Part shown: positions 38,079 through 50,081 of the stretch, piece by piece
Position numbering within the stretch: position 1 is the first letter of the stretch
Layout of the letters: every line of letters starts with the position of its first letter
Assembly (NCBI GenBank): GCA_025677815.1
Contig: JAIXMP010000022.1
Coordinates: 719,879-783,878, forward strand
Origin: Phascolomyces articulosus
Lineage: Eukaryota; Mucoromycota; Mucoromycetes; Mucorales; Lichtheimiaceae
Length of the DNA: 64,000 nucleotides
Direction: 5' to 3'
The notes under the pieces: generated by a model
The model's database searches: none
Told to the model about the DNA's origin: nothing
The model's input: the letters and a program-made list of their open reading frames with translations, nothing else
Translations under genes and position numbers: made by a program

Positions 38079-39995
38079 AATATTCGCGCCAATGAGAATG
38101 AGAATTGCGTTACTAGCTTTGCGTTTATGCCGTTTTTCGTTTCCTGCATTTAAAATATAAAGTTTGGTGGAGGCCAGTCTATTTCGATATAAAACTTTTA
38201 AAGACCAGTATAATTGTTAGACGTGTATGGTAAGGTTTATAGAACCAGTGTAAAATTCACTCTGTCCAATCCGTCCACTCCCTCCATCTGAACTCTTGGC
38301 ATTCAACAATGTTCTTTTTAACCAAGAGATGAACAACATTCTTGAATATTTTATTTTTTAAAATCCAAACTTTTCAGTAGTATTTTAAATAAGTACATTT
38401 TACTCCAGAGGAGTTAGCTTCTTTGATGAATTATGGTATGCCAGAAGACAATGTTGTTTGGGTGTATAGCTTATAAAGATGCGTATCATTTTCAAATTTC
38501 ATTTTCTAGGTGGCAAATATCAGCTTCTGCAAGATAATTGGGCCGTTTTACACAACCTTATTCATTTCTAGCATTAATAGATTTGCCATAAAATATACAA
38601 GTTGCTTGAGCACGTGTGATTATTGTTGGCACTTCCATATCAGAGGCATATACGAGGATAAAGTTGTCTTTATTATAAATATAAATTATAGAATACTACA
38701 TTGTGACAATCAAAAGTTAAAATATATCAATACATATTACTATGACCTAGAAACCACTCTTTTTATCTTTTTTATTTATTTTATAAACAATTGATTAAAA
38801 ATATTTTTATTCTGACCGGCGCGGAAGCCGCCCTTGAAGACAATCAAATGCTTGCAATTTCTCAAGTGTTCTTATAATCTCATTCTTACGTAATACGTCA
38901 TACTTCCCGGCTTCCTCAACGCGATAGACAATTATATATTGTAATGAAGTATTGTTTCTATAAAAGATTGTATCATTGTCATTGTCAGTCTTACAGTGTG
39001 TATATATTTATCATTAAAAAACAAGTATATAAGCTACTTACTTCACTAATCTTAATATGTCGTTTGGACCTGTTGATAGAGCTGTATAATATACAATCAT
39101 TAAACATACCACTTTTTTTGTAGTTGCTAAACGCTGTAAAAAAGCTAAATCAAATTAATTATATCGTATCATAATCCTACACTAGAATTTTACAACTGAT
39201 ACTTTTAAAACTTACCTTCTTGTGTGCCTCCTTTCCAACTATTATGTCTTTAAATTCTTGTCCTGTTTCTAGTTCCATATTTATTGAGGTGATAGTACTT
39301 TTTACACGCGTATTCGCTGAGACATATACATCTTGCAATAGAGAACGTGATTGTAAACAGGAAACCATCTTTCCTATGGTTTTTTTTTAATTCTTGGTAT
39401 GATATTGAAGAAGCATTTTTGTGAGCATATCTAACTAAATTGTATCCATCGACCTTCAAACTACTTAAGAAATTTTCATAGCGTCATCGGTAGTTGTTAA
39501 TATTATCTACAAGATAATCATCTTTATTTATTATTTTAGAGCAGCTACAAAAGAAATTATATCTACACTTATTACCCCTCTCAATGGACTTCGTAACGTA
39601 GACCACCTTTCTTTTTATTCTGCCTTCTAGTGTTCGCTTACGAGATATATGGGTATTCAGATGCGGTGCCCTTATTTTCTTGAGAAAATCCGTGAAAGAT
39701 GCGAGATTTTTGTTTTGAAATAACGTGGTGTGTTGGGCTGTGATGTTAAATATTTCTTCGGAGTGAAGTGATAAAAGTCAACAAGGAATAGATTCCTAAA
39801 TTTTACACTGGTTCTATAAAGCTTACCATACACGTCTAACAATTATACTCATCTTTTAAAACTTTTGTATTGAGGAGACTGACAAAATAGATTAACTTCC
39901 ATCAAACGAAGACATAAACGCAAAGCTAGTAATGCAAAACTGGCGCAACACCTTCCATGAGTAACGCGAAATTCATTCTTATTGGCGCGAATATT
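38079..39995. mobile_element. TIR element of 1.9 kb carrying a three-exon relic gene
   Basis: The ends are long imperfect inverted repeats: left 38079-38257, right 39799-39995. Both begin AATATTCGCGCCAAT (read inward), share GCTTTGCGTTTATG, and end with a highly conserved inner part (ATAATTGTTAGACGTGTATGG, here 20 bases plus one, then TTATAGAACCAGTGTAAAATT). The interior codes on the minus strand (separate entry). No direct target-site duplication is obvious: left flank TTATTTTCAT, right flank TTGGAAAAAA. Long TIRs recall Mutator-like elements, but no DDE transposase is seen, so the element is probably non-autonomous or degenerate. Confidence 0.7.
38807..39775 (-). pseudogene. Relic of a three-exon gene inside the TIR element (possible recombinase-like protein)
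   Basis: Reading leftward from just inside the right TIR, exon A (about 39775-39216) encodes EEIFNITAQHTTLF, THISRKRTLEGRIKRKVVYV, NKCRYNFFCSCSKIINKDDY, then after an in-frame TGA (39484-39486) RYENFLSSLKVDGYNLVRYA. A run of nine A (about 39381-39389) shifts the frame, after which MVSCLQSRSLLQDVYVSANT continues to AHKK at 39216. Two introns with GTAAGT donors join exon B (39133-39042, RLATTKKVVCLMIVYYTALS) and exon C (38957-38807, ending LQAFDCLQGRLPRRSE). Both junctions keep frame, so this was a real spliced gene. The stretch YNLVRYAHK recalls the Y-A-R-x-S start of serine recombinase catalytic domains, with the serine lost; this is a weak inference. One stop and one frameshift make it a pseudogene unless the assembly has errors. 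Confidence 0.55.
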
Positions 39996-40897
39996 TTGGA
40001 AAAAACCTGTATACTATGATCCCTTAACCTTCTTAATAAATTTGATTTCAATTTCCCCTCAATCTATCTCCATGAAGTGCTATATTCTAATGATGGATAA
40101 CAGTTGTTGTTAAATAAAACAAGAAAGTAGTACCTATTTCCCATAAATATTATTCAATGATCCAAAAAGAGTTATTTACTATATGACAATAATAAACAAA
40201 AGGCGTTGTTGTTGGGTTTTTACTAAAAGGCAGTGTAAAATAAGACGAGAATGGGATACTTACACGTGATCGATACTTTGATCTTTTTTTTTATTGCGTT
40301 TGGTTCCTTGAAATATATATAAAAAAGGTGTGTTGGCTCTTTTTTATTTCACCTTGACACACATACAAATACACACATACACTCATTCACACACTCACTC
40401 ACACGCACAAGCACATATATACTGCACTGTTTTGATATTATTACACAACAACAACATATCGTCATTGTCAAGGCTTTCCAAACAACAAAAGCCATTTCTT
40501 TTTCTTTTACCCACCACCTCACTTTCTTTCTTCCTTCATTTTTCTCTTTGAATTGTATAATTCTATTTTTGATTTAAGAAGAAAAAAAGTTTTTGGGTCA
40601 AGCAAGAATAAAAAAAATTCGTGGTTCTCTTATTTTATTATATATATAAAGAAAGAAGAATAACTTTTTTTTTCTTCAAGTCCTTCATTGTGTATTGTGT
40701 TGTGTGTGTTTTTCTTCTTCTTGTTCTTCTTTGAACTTATTTGTAATATCCTTTTTTTTATTATTTTATTTTAACTTCTCCTCCGAATCTCCTCCCTCTC
40801 CTCATTTTTTATTTTGTGCTGTTGAACGTCCATTGACGTTATAACTTTTTTCTTTCTTCTTCCTTCTCCTTTCTTTCTTTCTTTTTTTTTTTTGTTC
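39996..40897. promoter_or_regulatory. Promoter and pyrimidine-rich leader of the CTD-like phosphatase gene
   Basis: The 3' half (40520-40895) is strongly CT-rich, as in the leaders of other genes here; CA-rich repeats lie at about 40357-40412. The coding frame is open for two codons before the ATG at 40898. No other gene is seen. Confidence 0.4.
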
Positions 40898-42920
40898 ATG
40901 TCGCAAACTCAAACTGTTCAACCAAAATCGGACGAACCAGTGTCAAAGACGTCGGCTCAATCTACAACGACAGCATCGACCCATCTCACACAAGTGGCTC
41001 CTCAAGATTCGACAAAGACAGCAACCTCTAAAAGTAAAGGTACCAAAGACATATATCTTGAGACAGAGAAGAGAGAGAGAATGACAATCAAGAAAATATA
41101 TATATATATATAATTTTATCTCGACATGCCTCATTAGATGATTAACTAACTTTCTATTATTATTTTTATTCGCTGTGTGTGTGTATGTATGTATGTGTGT
41201 CTATATATGGATTTTTGGTGGGTATTATATCTCTGTCGTACCTATTTTATATATATATTGTTTTACAGCGAAACATGTCGATCCACATTATGTGAAATCA
41301 CCCCTTCCTGGGAGTGGTGCTCCGCCCAATGGTAATAGTCGACCTGCATCGAGAAGTGGTTCATTGAAAGGTTTAAAAGGTCATGGATTTTTATCATTAC
41401 TATTATGCTGTACATTCGGTGCCGGTTCCTTTCTCGATAACAGTGATAAATCCACCATGTTTTCTCGGCATCGAAAAAAGAATAACAACAATAATAATAA
41501 CAGTAATAATAATAATAATAATAATAATACCAATCATCGCCATAGTCGTGCTAGTACAACAACAGCAAGTACTTCTGGTGAAAAGACATCCTCCGCACAA
41601 CCTGCAACAAAATCACCTACTTTACCCAAAATCTTTACTAGTCCTACCGAATTGGCTCATTTTGATAATTCCAGAAGTTCTACAGATCAACAACAACAGC
41701 AACAGCCAGATAGCCCCGACACTCAATTTACATCAGCCACTCCACGATCAATACCTCCTCAGTCTCCCGAGGTAAATAATAAGTAGTAGTAGTAGCAATA
41801 ATCATATTAGTTTCATTGTTGTTGTTTTTTCTGTCATCATTGGAGGAATAATAATAACAACGAAAAAGAAGCTAACCCGTCAAATGATTCTTATATGATA
41901 TAATTTATGACAAATAGGGCCAGATCATGTGGTTATTACCACCCCTAGCATCAGAACACACAGGGCGTAAATGCTTGGTATTGGATTTGGATGAAACTTT
42001 GGTTCATAGTTCATTTAAAGTAGGTTGTTGTTATGATTGTTATGTCAATAACTGGGCATTTCGGGAGATGAGCGAAAAGAAGTAAAGAAAACAACCGAAT
42101 TTGTTTGCTAATTTGTTTATTTGTTATTTATTTAGATCATTCCAAATCCAGACTTTATCGTTCCTGTGGAAATTGACAATCAATATCATAATGTCTATGT
42201 ATTAAAACGACCTGGTGTGGACGAGTTTATGCGAAAAATGGGTGAAATTTATGAAATTGTCGTATTCACTGCAAGTTTATCAAAGGTACTTTATATAATA
42301 ATAAAAACAAGTTCCTATTATTTGAATCTCTTTTCTATCTCTCCTTCAAGATGATCAACCCCCCCTCTCTCTTCCCCCTCCTCTTCCTCCTCCTCTCCCT
42401 TCTCATGATTCTATCTTTCTTTCTACCTCTCTCTCTCTTATATATATATACACCTCCTCTGTTGTCTCATTTATATTGATCTTATACCTCTTTTTTTCTT
42501 TGTTTTTGTTTATATCAGTATGCAGATCCTGTTTTGGATATGTTGGATATTCACAAAGTAGTAACACATCGTCTTTTCCGAGAATCATGTTTTAATCACA
42601 AAGGAACTTATGTGAAGGTAATGATACTTGAAACAAATGAATGAATTGAACGGTTGTTAAGTATGTAATTATTTAATTATTTATATAATGAATAGGATTT
42701 ATCACAATTGGGACGTGATCTTACACAAACGCTTATTCTCGATAATTCACCTGCAAGTTACATTTTCCATACTTCCAATGCCGTTCCCGTTTCAACTTGG
42801 TTTAGTGATCCACATGATACCGAATTGACAGATTTAGTTGCATTTCTGGAAGACTTGACTGGAGTTGACGATGTAACACTGATCCTTGACAGTACAATTG
42901 ATCCTGGTTTGCCTACGTGA
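40898..42920 (+). CDS. CTD small phosphatase-like protein (Psr1/Psr2, NLI-interacting factor family)
   Basis: HAD-superfamily serine/threonine phosphatase; yeast Psr1/Psr2 act at the plasma membrane in stress response, and animal SCPs act on RNA polymerase II CTD. Six exons join in frame. The first two encode a Ser/Thr/Asn-rich region with [10 protein letters not shown], whose cysteines may be lipidated, and an Asn run near 41484-41530. The catalytic domain starts with [15 protein letters not shown] (about 41972-42016), the DXDXT signature with nucleophile Asp, followed by [62 protein letters not shown] and [20 protein letters not shown]. All FCP/SCP core motifs are present. The start at 40898 (MSQTQTVQ) is the first ATG of the frame. 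Anchoring resembles Psr-type proteins but is inferred. Confidence 0.93.
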
Positions 42921-44429
42921 TAGTTTTCAACTTTGTTCTTCTCTCTCTCTCTCTCTCTCTTCCCCTTCCAAAGCCCATCTCACTGCCAAACCTAATCCAA
43001 TTCCTGTTGCTAACCACCACCCATTTCTCTTTGTTCTCTCTCTCTCTCTCTTTCTCTCATATAAATATATATATATATATATATAACACTTATATAACCT
43101 TTTGATACTGGTTACTGCTCTTTTTACTTATTATTATTATTACTTTTACTTCTCTCTTCCATACTAACATCCATTGAACTTCTTTCTCCTCCCTCCCTTC
43201 CTCCCTTTCTTCCCTGGCCCTTTCCCTTCTTTTTCTTTTCTACTCACTCGTTAATTTGTTCTTTTTCTTTATTTTACTATTGACACACACATATACACAC
43301 ACACTTTCTCTCTCTCTCTCTCAAATTCAAATTCATTTTTAACACTCGTTCTTTATTTGCATACTCTTTTCTATTACTGACTTACCTTCTTCCAACAACC
43401 AACAATGTTTTATTTTTCCTTTATCTTTCTCTCACCTCCTCTTTCATTTTTAATTTGTAAAAAGGCGCTGGGATCTTTAACTTTACACGCACATCAATTT
43501 ATTATTCGCCACAAATACACATTTTTTTTACTCTCTTCGTAGTTATATTCCGTCATTTGTTTACTATCTATACTTTGTCGTAATCTTCTTCCTTTTTTAT
43601 TATTTTTTACCCTCCTCCTTTTTTTTCATAACAAACACTCCCTCTCTCAAACTTATTTTCTGTATTACATTTGACCACACACAATCAATTTCCATTCACA
43701 GTGTTATTATTTCTTTTTTTTTTACTGGCAACTTATGTTTGACCTTTTTTTTTTGTTTCCTGCAGAGTGTATCCTTTGTTCCTTTTTCTTTTTTTCTATT
43801 TCTTCTTGCCGTAATTTTTGTTAATGGATAGCTCTTTTTTTTTAAAAAAAAAAGTTAATCTTGTTTGCACAAACATATATGTAGTGTGCAAAAAAAAAAA
43901 AAGAAAGAAAATAATCGTAGTATTAATAATAATAACCAGGTTGCTTTTTTTCCGTTTCCCCTTATCACACCCACATTTTTGCATTGGGTTTCTATTATAT
44001 AAAATGTGGGATACATTATAGAATGATATCTTACATTTCTAGAAAAGATTTTCGTATGCATGAATTTTTTTTTCAGCTGAGTAGCAGTTGCCGCAGCGAT
44101 TCTACTGTGCCATCATGACACTGTGCATTGATGACAAAGTGCAAGATGATACTTTACACATGATACTCATCTCTACTATAACAAATATGTATCAATATCT
44201 CCAAAGGGAAAATTAAAGGAACCCCAATACTGTAAATTATTTTTACAAATCAAGATATTTCTAATCTAAAGCCAGATCCAAACAAAATGCTTATATCTAA
44301 ATAAAGAAATAACAACAATGATACGAGTAAGTTAGTAAACGACTATAAAGTAACCACAATGACACTTCTCTTTGATCCGATTCTCAATAAATTATTAAAT
44401 GTATAATAACTTACCATATAAGCAAATTG
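42921..44429. other. Pyrimidine-rich 3' flank and intergenic DNA
   Basis: The plus strand from 42930 to about 43800 is dominated by C and T, with CT repeats at 42938-42960, 43028-43056 and 43307-43323 and (TA)n at 43064-43084. It is too long for an ordinary 3' untranslated region; no open frame or RNA gene was recognised. From 44050 the sequence is AT-rich and anonymous. Confidence 0.45.
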
Positions 44430-44757
44430 TAAGGTCCTGGCCAGAAGAAATATCTTGACATGTAAAAAAAAAAATGATTTCGTATTAGTATTATTGTTTG
44501 GTAATTGATGTATATAATAAACAAAGATTTAATGCTTACCACGTAAGAATAGAGGATGCTTCCTGCCGATGGCCACACCCCCCATAATTTATCAACATTT
44601 GACCATACTTGTACTGAGCAACTGCGCGGCTTTTTTTGTAGAAAACATTACAGGAACTCCAAGCAAATGGTCGTTGATGAAGAATGGAGGAACCATCCCA
44701 GGGCACCCGGAAGACCGTTGTCGAGGACAACGGTCACTATAAAATAAAGAAACAGTT
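44430..44757 (-). pseudogene. Possible fragment of a kelch-repeat protein gene
   Basis: A minus-strand open segment (44730-44536) reads STTVFRVPWDGSS, RPFAWSSCNVFY and QMLINYGGCGHRQEASSILT. The QMLI-YGG pattern and spacing resemble one blade of a kelch repeat. It ends at a GTAAGC donor (about 44534); an acceptor near 44462 would add a 13-codon exon (ISSGQDLTICLYG) before another GTAAGT donor. No further exons or start were found, so this is probably a stranded gene fragment. The assignment is weak. Confidence 0.3.
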
Positions 44758-44855
44758 CGTCATAACATATTAGATATATATACATTAAAGTTTATCATTG
44801 CATTCCAACGCTACCCACAAAAGAGAAATAGTAATAATTGCACTTCATGCTTATG

Positions 44856-44952
44856 CTTGTGTGTGCTTGAGTGTGTGTGTGCTTGAATGTGTGTGTGCTT
44901 GTGTGTGTGTGTGTGCTTGTGTGTGTGTGTGTGCTTGTGTGTGTGTGTGTGA
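44856..44952. repeat. Minisatellite of TGCTTG plus (GT)n units
   Basis: Tandem units of TGCTTG followed by 8-14 bases of GT repeat, about six copies, the last three nearly identical (GTGTGTGTGTGTGTGCTT). This is typical replication-slippage DNA. Confidence 0.85.
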
Positions 44953-46440
44953 AAGATTTGATGGAGAGAAAAAAAAAGAAAAAATATTCACTCCTTTTAT
45001 AGTTTTTTTTTTTGGACCCAATCTTATTCCTAGTTCTTTGCTATCTATAAACATAATATCAATTCTTTCTGTAACTGACGACTTTTATTTTTCCCAATAA
45101 CAACTTCCTCAAAACAAGAAATGATTCTTTGTTTTCCTGTATTAAATTTAATTTTAACACCATAAGAAACAATAAACCCGAATAGTCCGGTGAATACATG
45201 AAAAAACTTGACAAAATGCAAGTTCATCAGGAATGATTTCATTTTAATAGAATACCTCTTTATGCTATTTACAAACCATTGTGCGTATACGAACAATCAT
45301 GACAATGTCATCATGATACCTACTATTTTTATTATATTTTACTATGTTAATGGAATAATATAGTGACCTTTGTTTTTCTATCTTTCATATACAAAATCAC
45401 AAGAAAAAAGAGGCTGCATAATAAAAAGTATTTCATTTAACAATAACGAGTGAAAACCATCATCTAAATATATGTATCAAGGTTTATTTTACCAGAAAAA
45501 AACCTGATTTAACCTATTTTGCCAGGATTATTTTATTCTTTGATGAAAGAAAAAAACCTGCCTCTATTACCCAAATTTCAGAAAAAAAAAGAAATAGGTG
45601 AACACTTTTCATTTTTTGTGATTTAAGTTCTGGAGACAATTAATCCGAGTTCATAGTCAATAATGCTATGTAGTTTAGATCTTCAATACATATACTAATT
45701 CTTCAGTGGGGGGTGTTCATGTCAATGTCTTTATAATGTACTATATATAGTATCTGACCATTTTGTTTTATTCTTCTTATTTATATTGATATCAACAACA
45801 AAATAAGAATCAGCTACTTTATTAAAAAAATAGTTTTTTCTGGACAATCAAAATATTGAATGTTTGCACTCAGGAAGGAAATTTGTTAAATATTCATGTT
45901 CATTCTGGTAATTTCAATACAATACAATTGGTCCAAACAGATATTTTACCACGTACCCCCATAACAAGTTACAAATACATGAACTAGATTTAACAAGTTT
46001 CTTTTCCGCAGTGTTATGTTTGTTCATCATTCTTTTATACGTACAGACCAAAGCATCATAACTTTTTAAATAGTAACATCATTCCATAATTATATATTAC
46101 TTACTAGTATGACGATATGCACTTTTTTGATAAATATATATCACGTTTTCCATCTATTATTACCTTCTTTTTTATATTCACTGCGTACTAATTTTCTTAT
46201 ATCAACTTGCTGAAAAAGTACAATATTGGGATTTATATTTTCTTCGTAACCATTCGAATTGAAAGTACTCTTTTTTCTTCCAGATAAATAAATAAAAATT
46301 ATTAACTCATTTATGCCAATGTCTATTTAACTACATAACAATCATCAATTCAACACTAACCAAACAAAGAACTGCGTTTCTCTTCATAATATGCATTTAA
46401 AGCGCCATTGATTTATCTCAAACAACTCTCTGGTTCAAAA
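44953..46440. other. AT-rich intergenic DNA without recognisable gene
   Basis: About 1.5 kb of AT-rich sequence. Short open frames, such as 45045-45296 on the minus strand, have no recognisable domain. Confidence 0.5.
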
Positions 46441-46444
46441 TAAA

Positions 46445-46862
46445 TTATTCAGATTTTACTACTAATCTATCATTATCTTGTACAAAACTCTCTTGATAAG
46501 CAGTATATAATGAAACACCACCACCAGGTCTAGTAAAAACAAAACCCACCACCGAAACCAATAATCCAGCAAAATCGCTTTCGAGTAATGACTAAAACGG
46601 GTATCCTGCCCAACATATAACCAAATCAACCAAAAAGAAATTGGATCCACTAATAAATCCTGTTTGCTCAATGGACATAGCTGTCAATTTGTCACGATAC
46701 AATGTCCATAAATCCACAAAGGTTTGACATTCAATAATCCATTTCCACCTGCACCACGGAATAACAAACGGCATTCATGACACCCAAGACAAGGTGTACT
46801 GTTCTACAGCACTCTTTTGATCTACTACGCGACGTTTTTGTTGTGCTTGATAATTGATACAT
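46445..46862 (-). pseudogene. Unidentified coding relic with in-frame stops
   Basis: On the minus strand one frame reads INYQAQQKRRVVDQKSAVEQ, a stop at about 46775, then MPFVIPWCRWKWIIECQTFV, TAMSIEQTGFISGSNFFLVD, CWAGYPF, a TAG stop (46592-46594), then SLLESDFAGLLVSVVGFVFT and YTAYQESFVQDNDRLVVKSE. More than 120 codons are open apart from two stops, which suggests a decayed gene. The family was not recognised. Confidence 0.35.
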
Positions 46863-47545
46863 GATTCCATAGGTTCCTCCATTCAAGCAAATGTAGATGA
46901 AAAAAAATTGGTATATAAAAGTTCTTTCTGTCTAAAATCATACCATTCTTGAGATACATCATTGTTTTTGAAATCGCGTAATTAGCATAATACGTAACAT
47001 GTAATGAAAAGTGAATTATCGCATGTATCATTATTTCTATTCTATATACATTATTCACTATCGAACTGGACCATATGTATTAGTGCTTAAATTATTATGA
47101 ATTTATTTTTTCACTCATTAAAAAACAAGTGAGCAAAAGAACTTTGTTGGTGTTTTCAAGTACTATTGTTCATGTTGTACATATTATTATTAATGACTAT
47201 TCGCATTTGGGTCAGTTAATATAGACGATGCATGAGTAGGTTAACCATATAAATAAATGAAATATCCGATATCACCATTGACTTTTAAAAAAAAACATAC
47301 ACATGTTGAAGAACATGACGCGTGATAGGTCTTTGAAAAATAATCTGTGTCAGGCCTTTAAAATATGACGCGCATCCACAACAATCAAAATTCTCACCTT
47401 TTCCTCTTTTTTTACGATCTATAATAATGCACGTTCAAATCTCATTTTCAGAATATAAACATCGAACTGAACGTTCACCTTTGTAATTCGTCATTTGTAA
47501 CAAAGACAACAACAGCAGCAGCCAACAATAAATAAATAAAGTATC

Positions 47546-49135
47546 ATGGAATTCAAAATAGGCCAAGTCAAGTTTTCTTCCCAAGATCAGGTTGATTTTG
47601 ATATTCCAGAACTTTCAAACAATCGATTACAACAAGCCCATTCAAAACTTAGTAACCACGTACCAGGTCAAGAGAATGCTTTACGCATTTTTACAATGCT
47701 GAAAAGAGTTGGTCTGGATATACAAGAATTGAAACTGACAAAGCTAACTACTGGTGAAACCAATCATTCCCTTACGATAAATAATTTCAAAGCCAAGGGA
47801 TTTCTCTTTGTTGTCGCGCTCACGTATCTATATAATTTGCAATTTTTTTTTCCACTCGAAAGCATGCAAGAATCGTCAACCTCATGGAACTAAGACTATT
47901 ACTTTACTTCGCCATACTGATTCATTCTTGCACAGAAATCAAGTGGTTCCAGATTGGAGATTTAGATGGCTATAAGGTTAGAATTGTTATAGGACAGTTT
48001 ATTGTACGGGTAACAAAAAATAAGCTATCATGTAAACTAATAATTGATTCTTTTTTTTTATTACTCCTTTGAAGCCTCCAAAAAAAACAAGACGACACGG
48101 ACACCTAAACCATCAACCCCTGTCACACCTAAAGATCAAAAACCACTAGAAGGAGGAACCCAGCGAAAAACTCGGTTTAGTCGTGGTGAAATCCTGTCTT
48201 GCTTTATGAATGGGATCAAACCTCAGCTGCGTCGTGAAATCGAACAGCCTTTGGAAAAAGCACAATCAGCAGAAAAGGCGTTATCAGAACTGGAAAAATT
48301 GGAAAAGAAGCACGATACGAGAAAAACGCTACCGCACAGCATTATGGATATGACCCAAAAAGGTATTTTGAATCGTCATCCTGACTCACAAGTATCAACT
48401 TCTTGGTTCAGCGACCGTATGAAGAGATATGACGATTTTAAGCGGATGGATGCCTACAAGGAAGAAGGGTCGTACCTTTATCCGGCTGTTCGAGAATATC
48501 TAAAATCCAATGATTGGAGCAATGTACATAAAAAGAGAAGGCTGTAACGTTTTCTTATGCGCATCAACGTCGTCGTGAACATTTTAAAAAATACAACAAA
48601 GAAAGTAACGTTACAGATATTCAAAAGACAAAAAGAAGCCTGCACTCGCGAATACCGGCACAATATATATCATAAAAAATTGGCTAAAAGTTGACGAGCA
48701 AAATATGCTTCTTCAAGCATTCATTTCTTCGGATCATGACGTGTTGGTAAAAAAGGATTCAAGAAACATCAACTAGAAGGCTGTGAATAATTGAAACAAG
48801 AATTAGATGGGTCCGAGCATGATAATTTTCATACTAGTGATGAATACCGAAGTAGTAAAACATGTCCATACTGCCACCACCCTATTACGATCCATAAGTA
48901 TCGTGATTCTAATGGGAATCTGAAGAAGACCAACGGCACTTTGAGATGTACAAACCCAAATTGTGTAAGCTTCAAATGGTCAACATTCAATCAGGATGCT
49001 GTTAGTGCTTACCACATTAGTGTGATTGGGTTATCAAAAGCCATATCTGTAGATAATACCTCAGTTACCCCTTTCTCCAGATCTTCTTCACCCAAGTACA
49101 CTCTCTCTCCCGCTATTAAGCGGTTTATCACTTAA
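47546..49135 (+). pseudogene. Degenerate Fanzor-like (eukaryotic TnpB-like) RNA-guided nuclease gene
   Basis: Three open blocks follow each other. Block 1 (47546-47893) begins MEFKIGQVKFSS. Block 2 (48044-48547, ending KSNDWSNVHKKRRL) is Lys/Glu-rich and continues in another frame at 48547 with AHQRRREHFKKYNKESNVTD, a pattern seen after the first RuvC part of Fanzor proteins. Block 3 (48791-49135) has SDEYRSSKTCPYCHHP, then a second cysteine pair LRCTNPNC and FNQDAVSAYHISVIGLSK. This equals the C-terminal zinc ribbon and final RuvC helix of TnpB/Fanzor (usually EY-TS-x-C-x2-C ... C-x-x-x-C ... NRD-x-x-A-x-NI). The last catalytic Asp is kept. Stops in all frames between 48550 and 48790 and too little space for RuvC-II show an internal loss. 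Intact Fanzors cut DNA guided by an omega-RNA; this copy should be inactive. Confidence 0.6.
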
Positions 49136-50081
49136 CACCAGTTCTGGTGCTGACGTCGGATAGAAAAAAGTTTACGAACGCCTGTATTTTTTTTTACAAT
49201 TACTATCAGCTGAAAAGAAGCATTCTTTTTGTTTTATTCGTATAATAAAATATAATGCACTCTTTGATGTTCCAATAAAGTTGTTTGTTTTTTCAATTCA
49301 TGTAAAAGAGATACATATGCTATTTTCAATAAGAATACTCAGGATTCAATGATATTTGTATAAAAAAACACCCATTGGTTTTTTATCAAAGCTTTAGTGT
49401 AAAAACAAAAAAAGAATCTAATTAAAAGCCAGAGAGATGTCGATCAAAAGAGGCATATGAAAAAGATATGTCAACCGTTTTATGATCCATCATTATCCTT
49501 ATATGTTGATAATCGAAATAAAATGTAAAAAAAAAAAAAAAAAGATTAGTACGACCTTGAACATTAGTTTTTAAAAAGGAGATGTAAAAATTCCCCGGAT
49601 TTATAATTGTTTTATAAAGATGAGAGTGTGTGAAAAGGAACTAAATATGGGGAGAGAGATTCATCGTTATATAATCTCCATGATTGTTTATAAGTAACAT
49701 GAAGTTGGGCTTTGGTAATAAAAGGCGAAAAAACCCTTTTCCGCAGGTACGGAACCCAAGTGTGTGAATTCTGTGTTAAAGTTCTGATAACTTTGATTAG
49801 TCGTTCCCAAGCTCCGCTTAAACCCTTTTTGGATTTACAGTAAAATGATGTGGGGAAAAAGGGATTTATTGGGATTTTTTTATATATATAAAACAACCTG
49901 GGCCTCTTTTTTTTTCTACTTCTTTTTCCCTTTTTCTCTCAAACATTTTTCTTTGTACCTGTTTCTCTTTTTTGAAAAAGAACAACACATATCAATTTAA
50001 AAACTCATTCTCTTTTTCACAAACCTCCCCCCCAACTCTTTTTATTAACGTTTCTTTCAATATTCTTTTTTTACACACATT
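49136..50081. promoter_or_regulatory. Promoter region of the lactate dehydrogenase gene
   Basis: AT-rich, with an A tract at 49528-49544 and a TATATATATAAAA box-like sequence at 49881-49893, about 190 bp before the start codon. From 49906 the sequence is CT-rich leader. No gene is seen in 49136-49880. Confidence 0.45.

Noticed and set aside
44856..44952. Regularly repeated units considered as a CRISPR-like array
   Set aside because: The units are simple GT repeats with a TGCTTG interruption and have no unique spacers.
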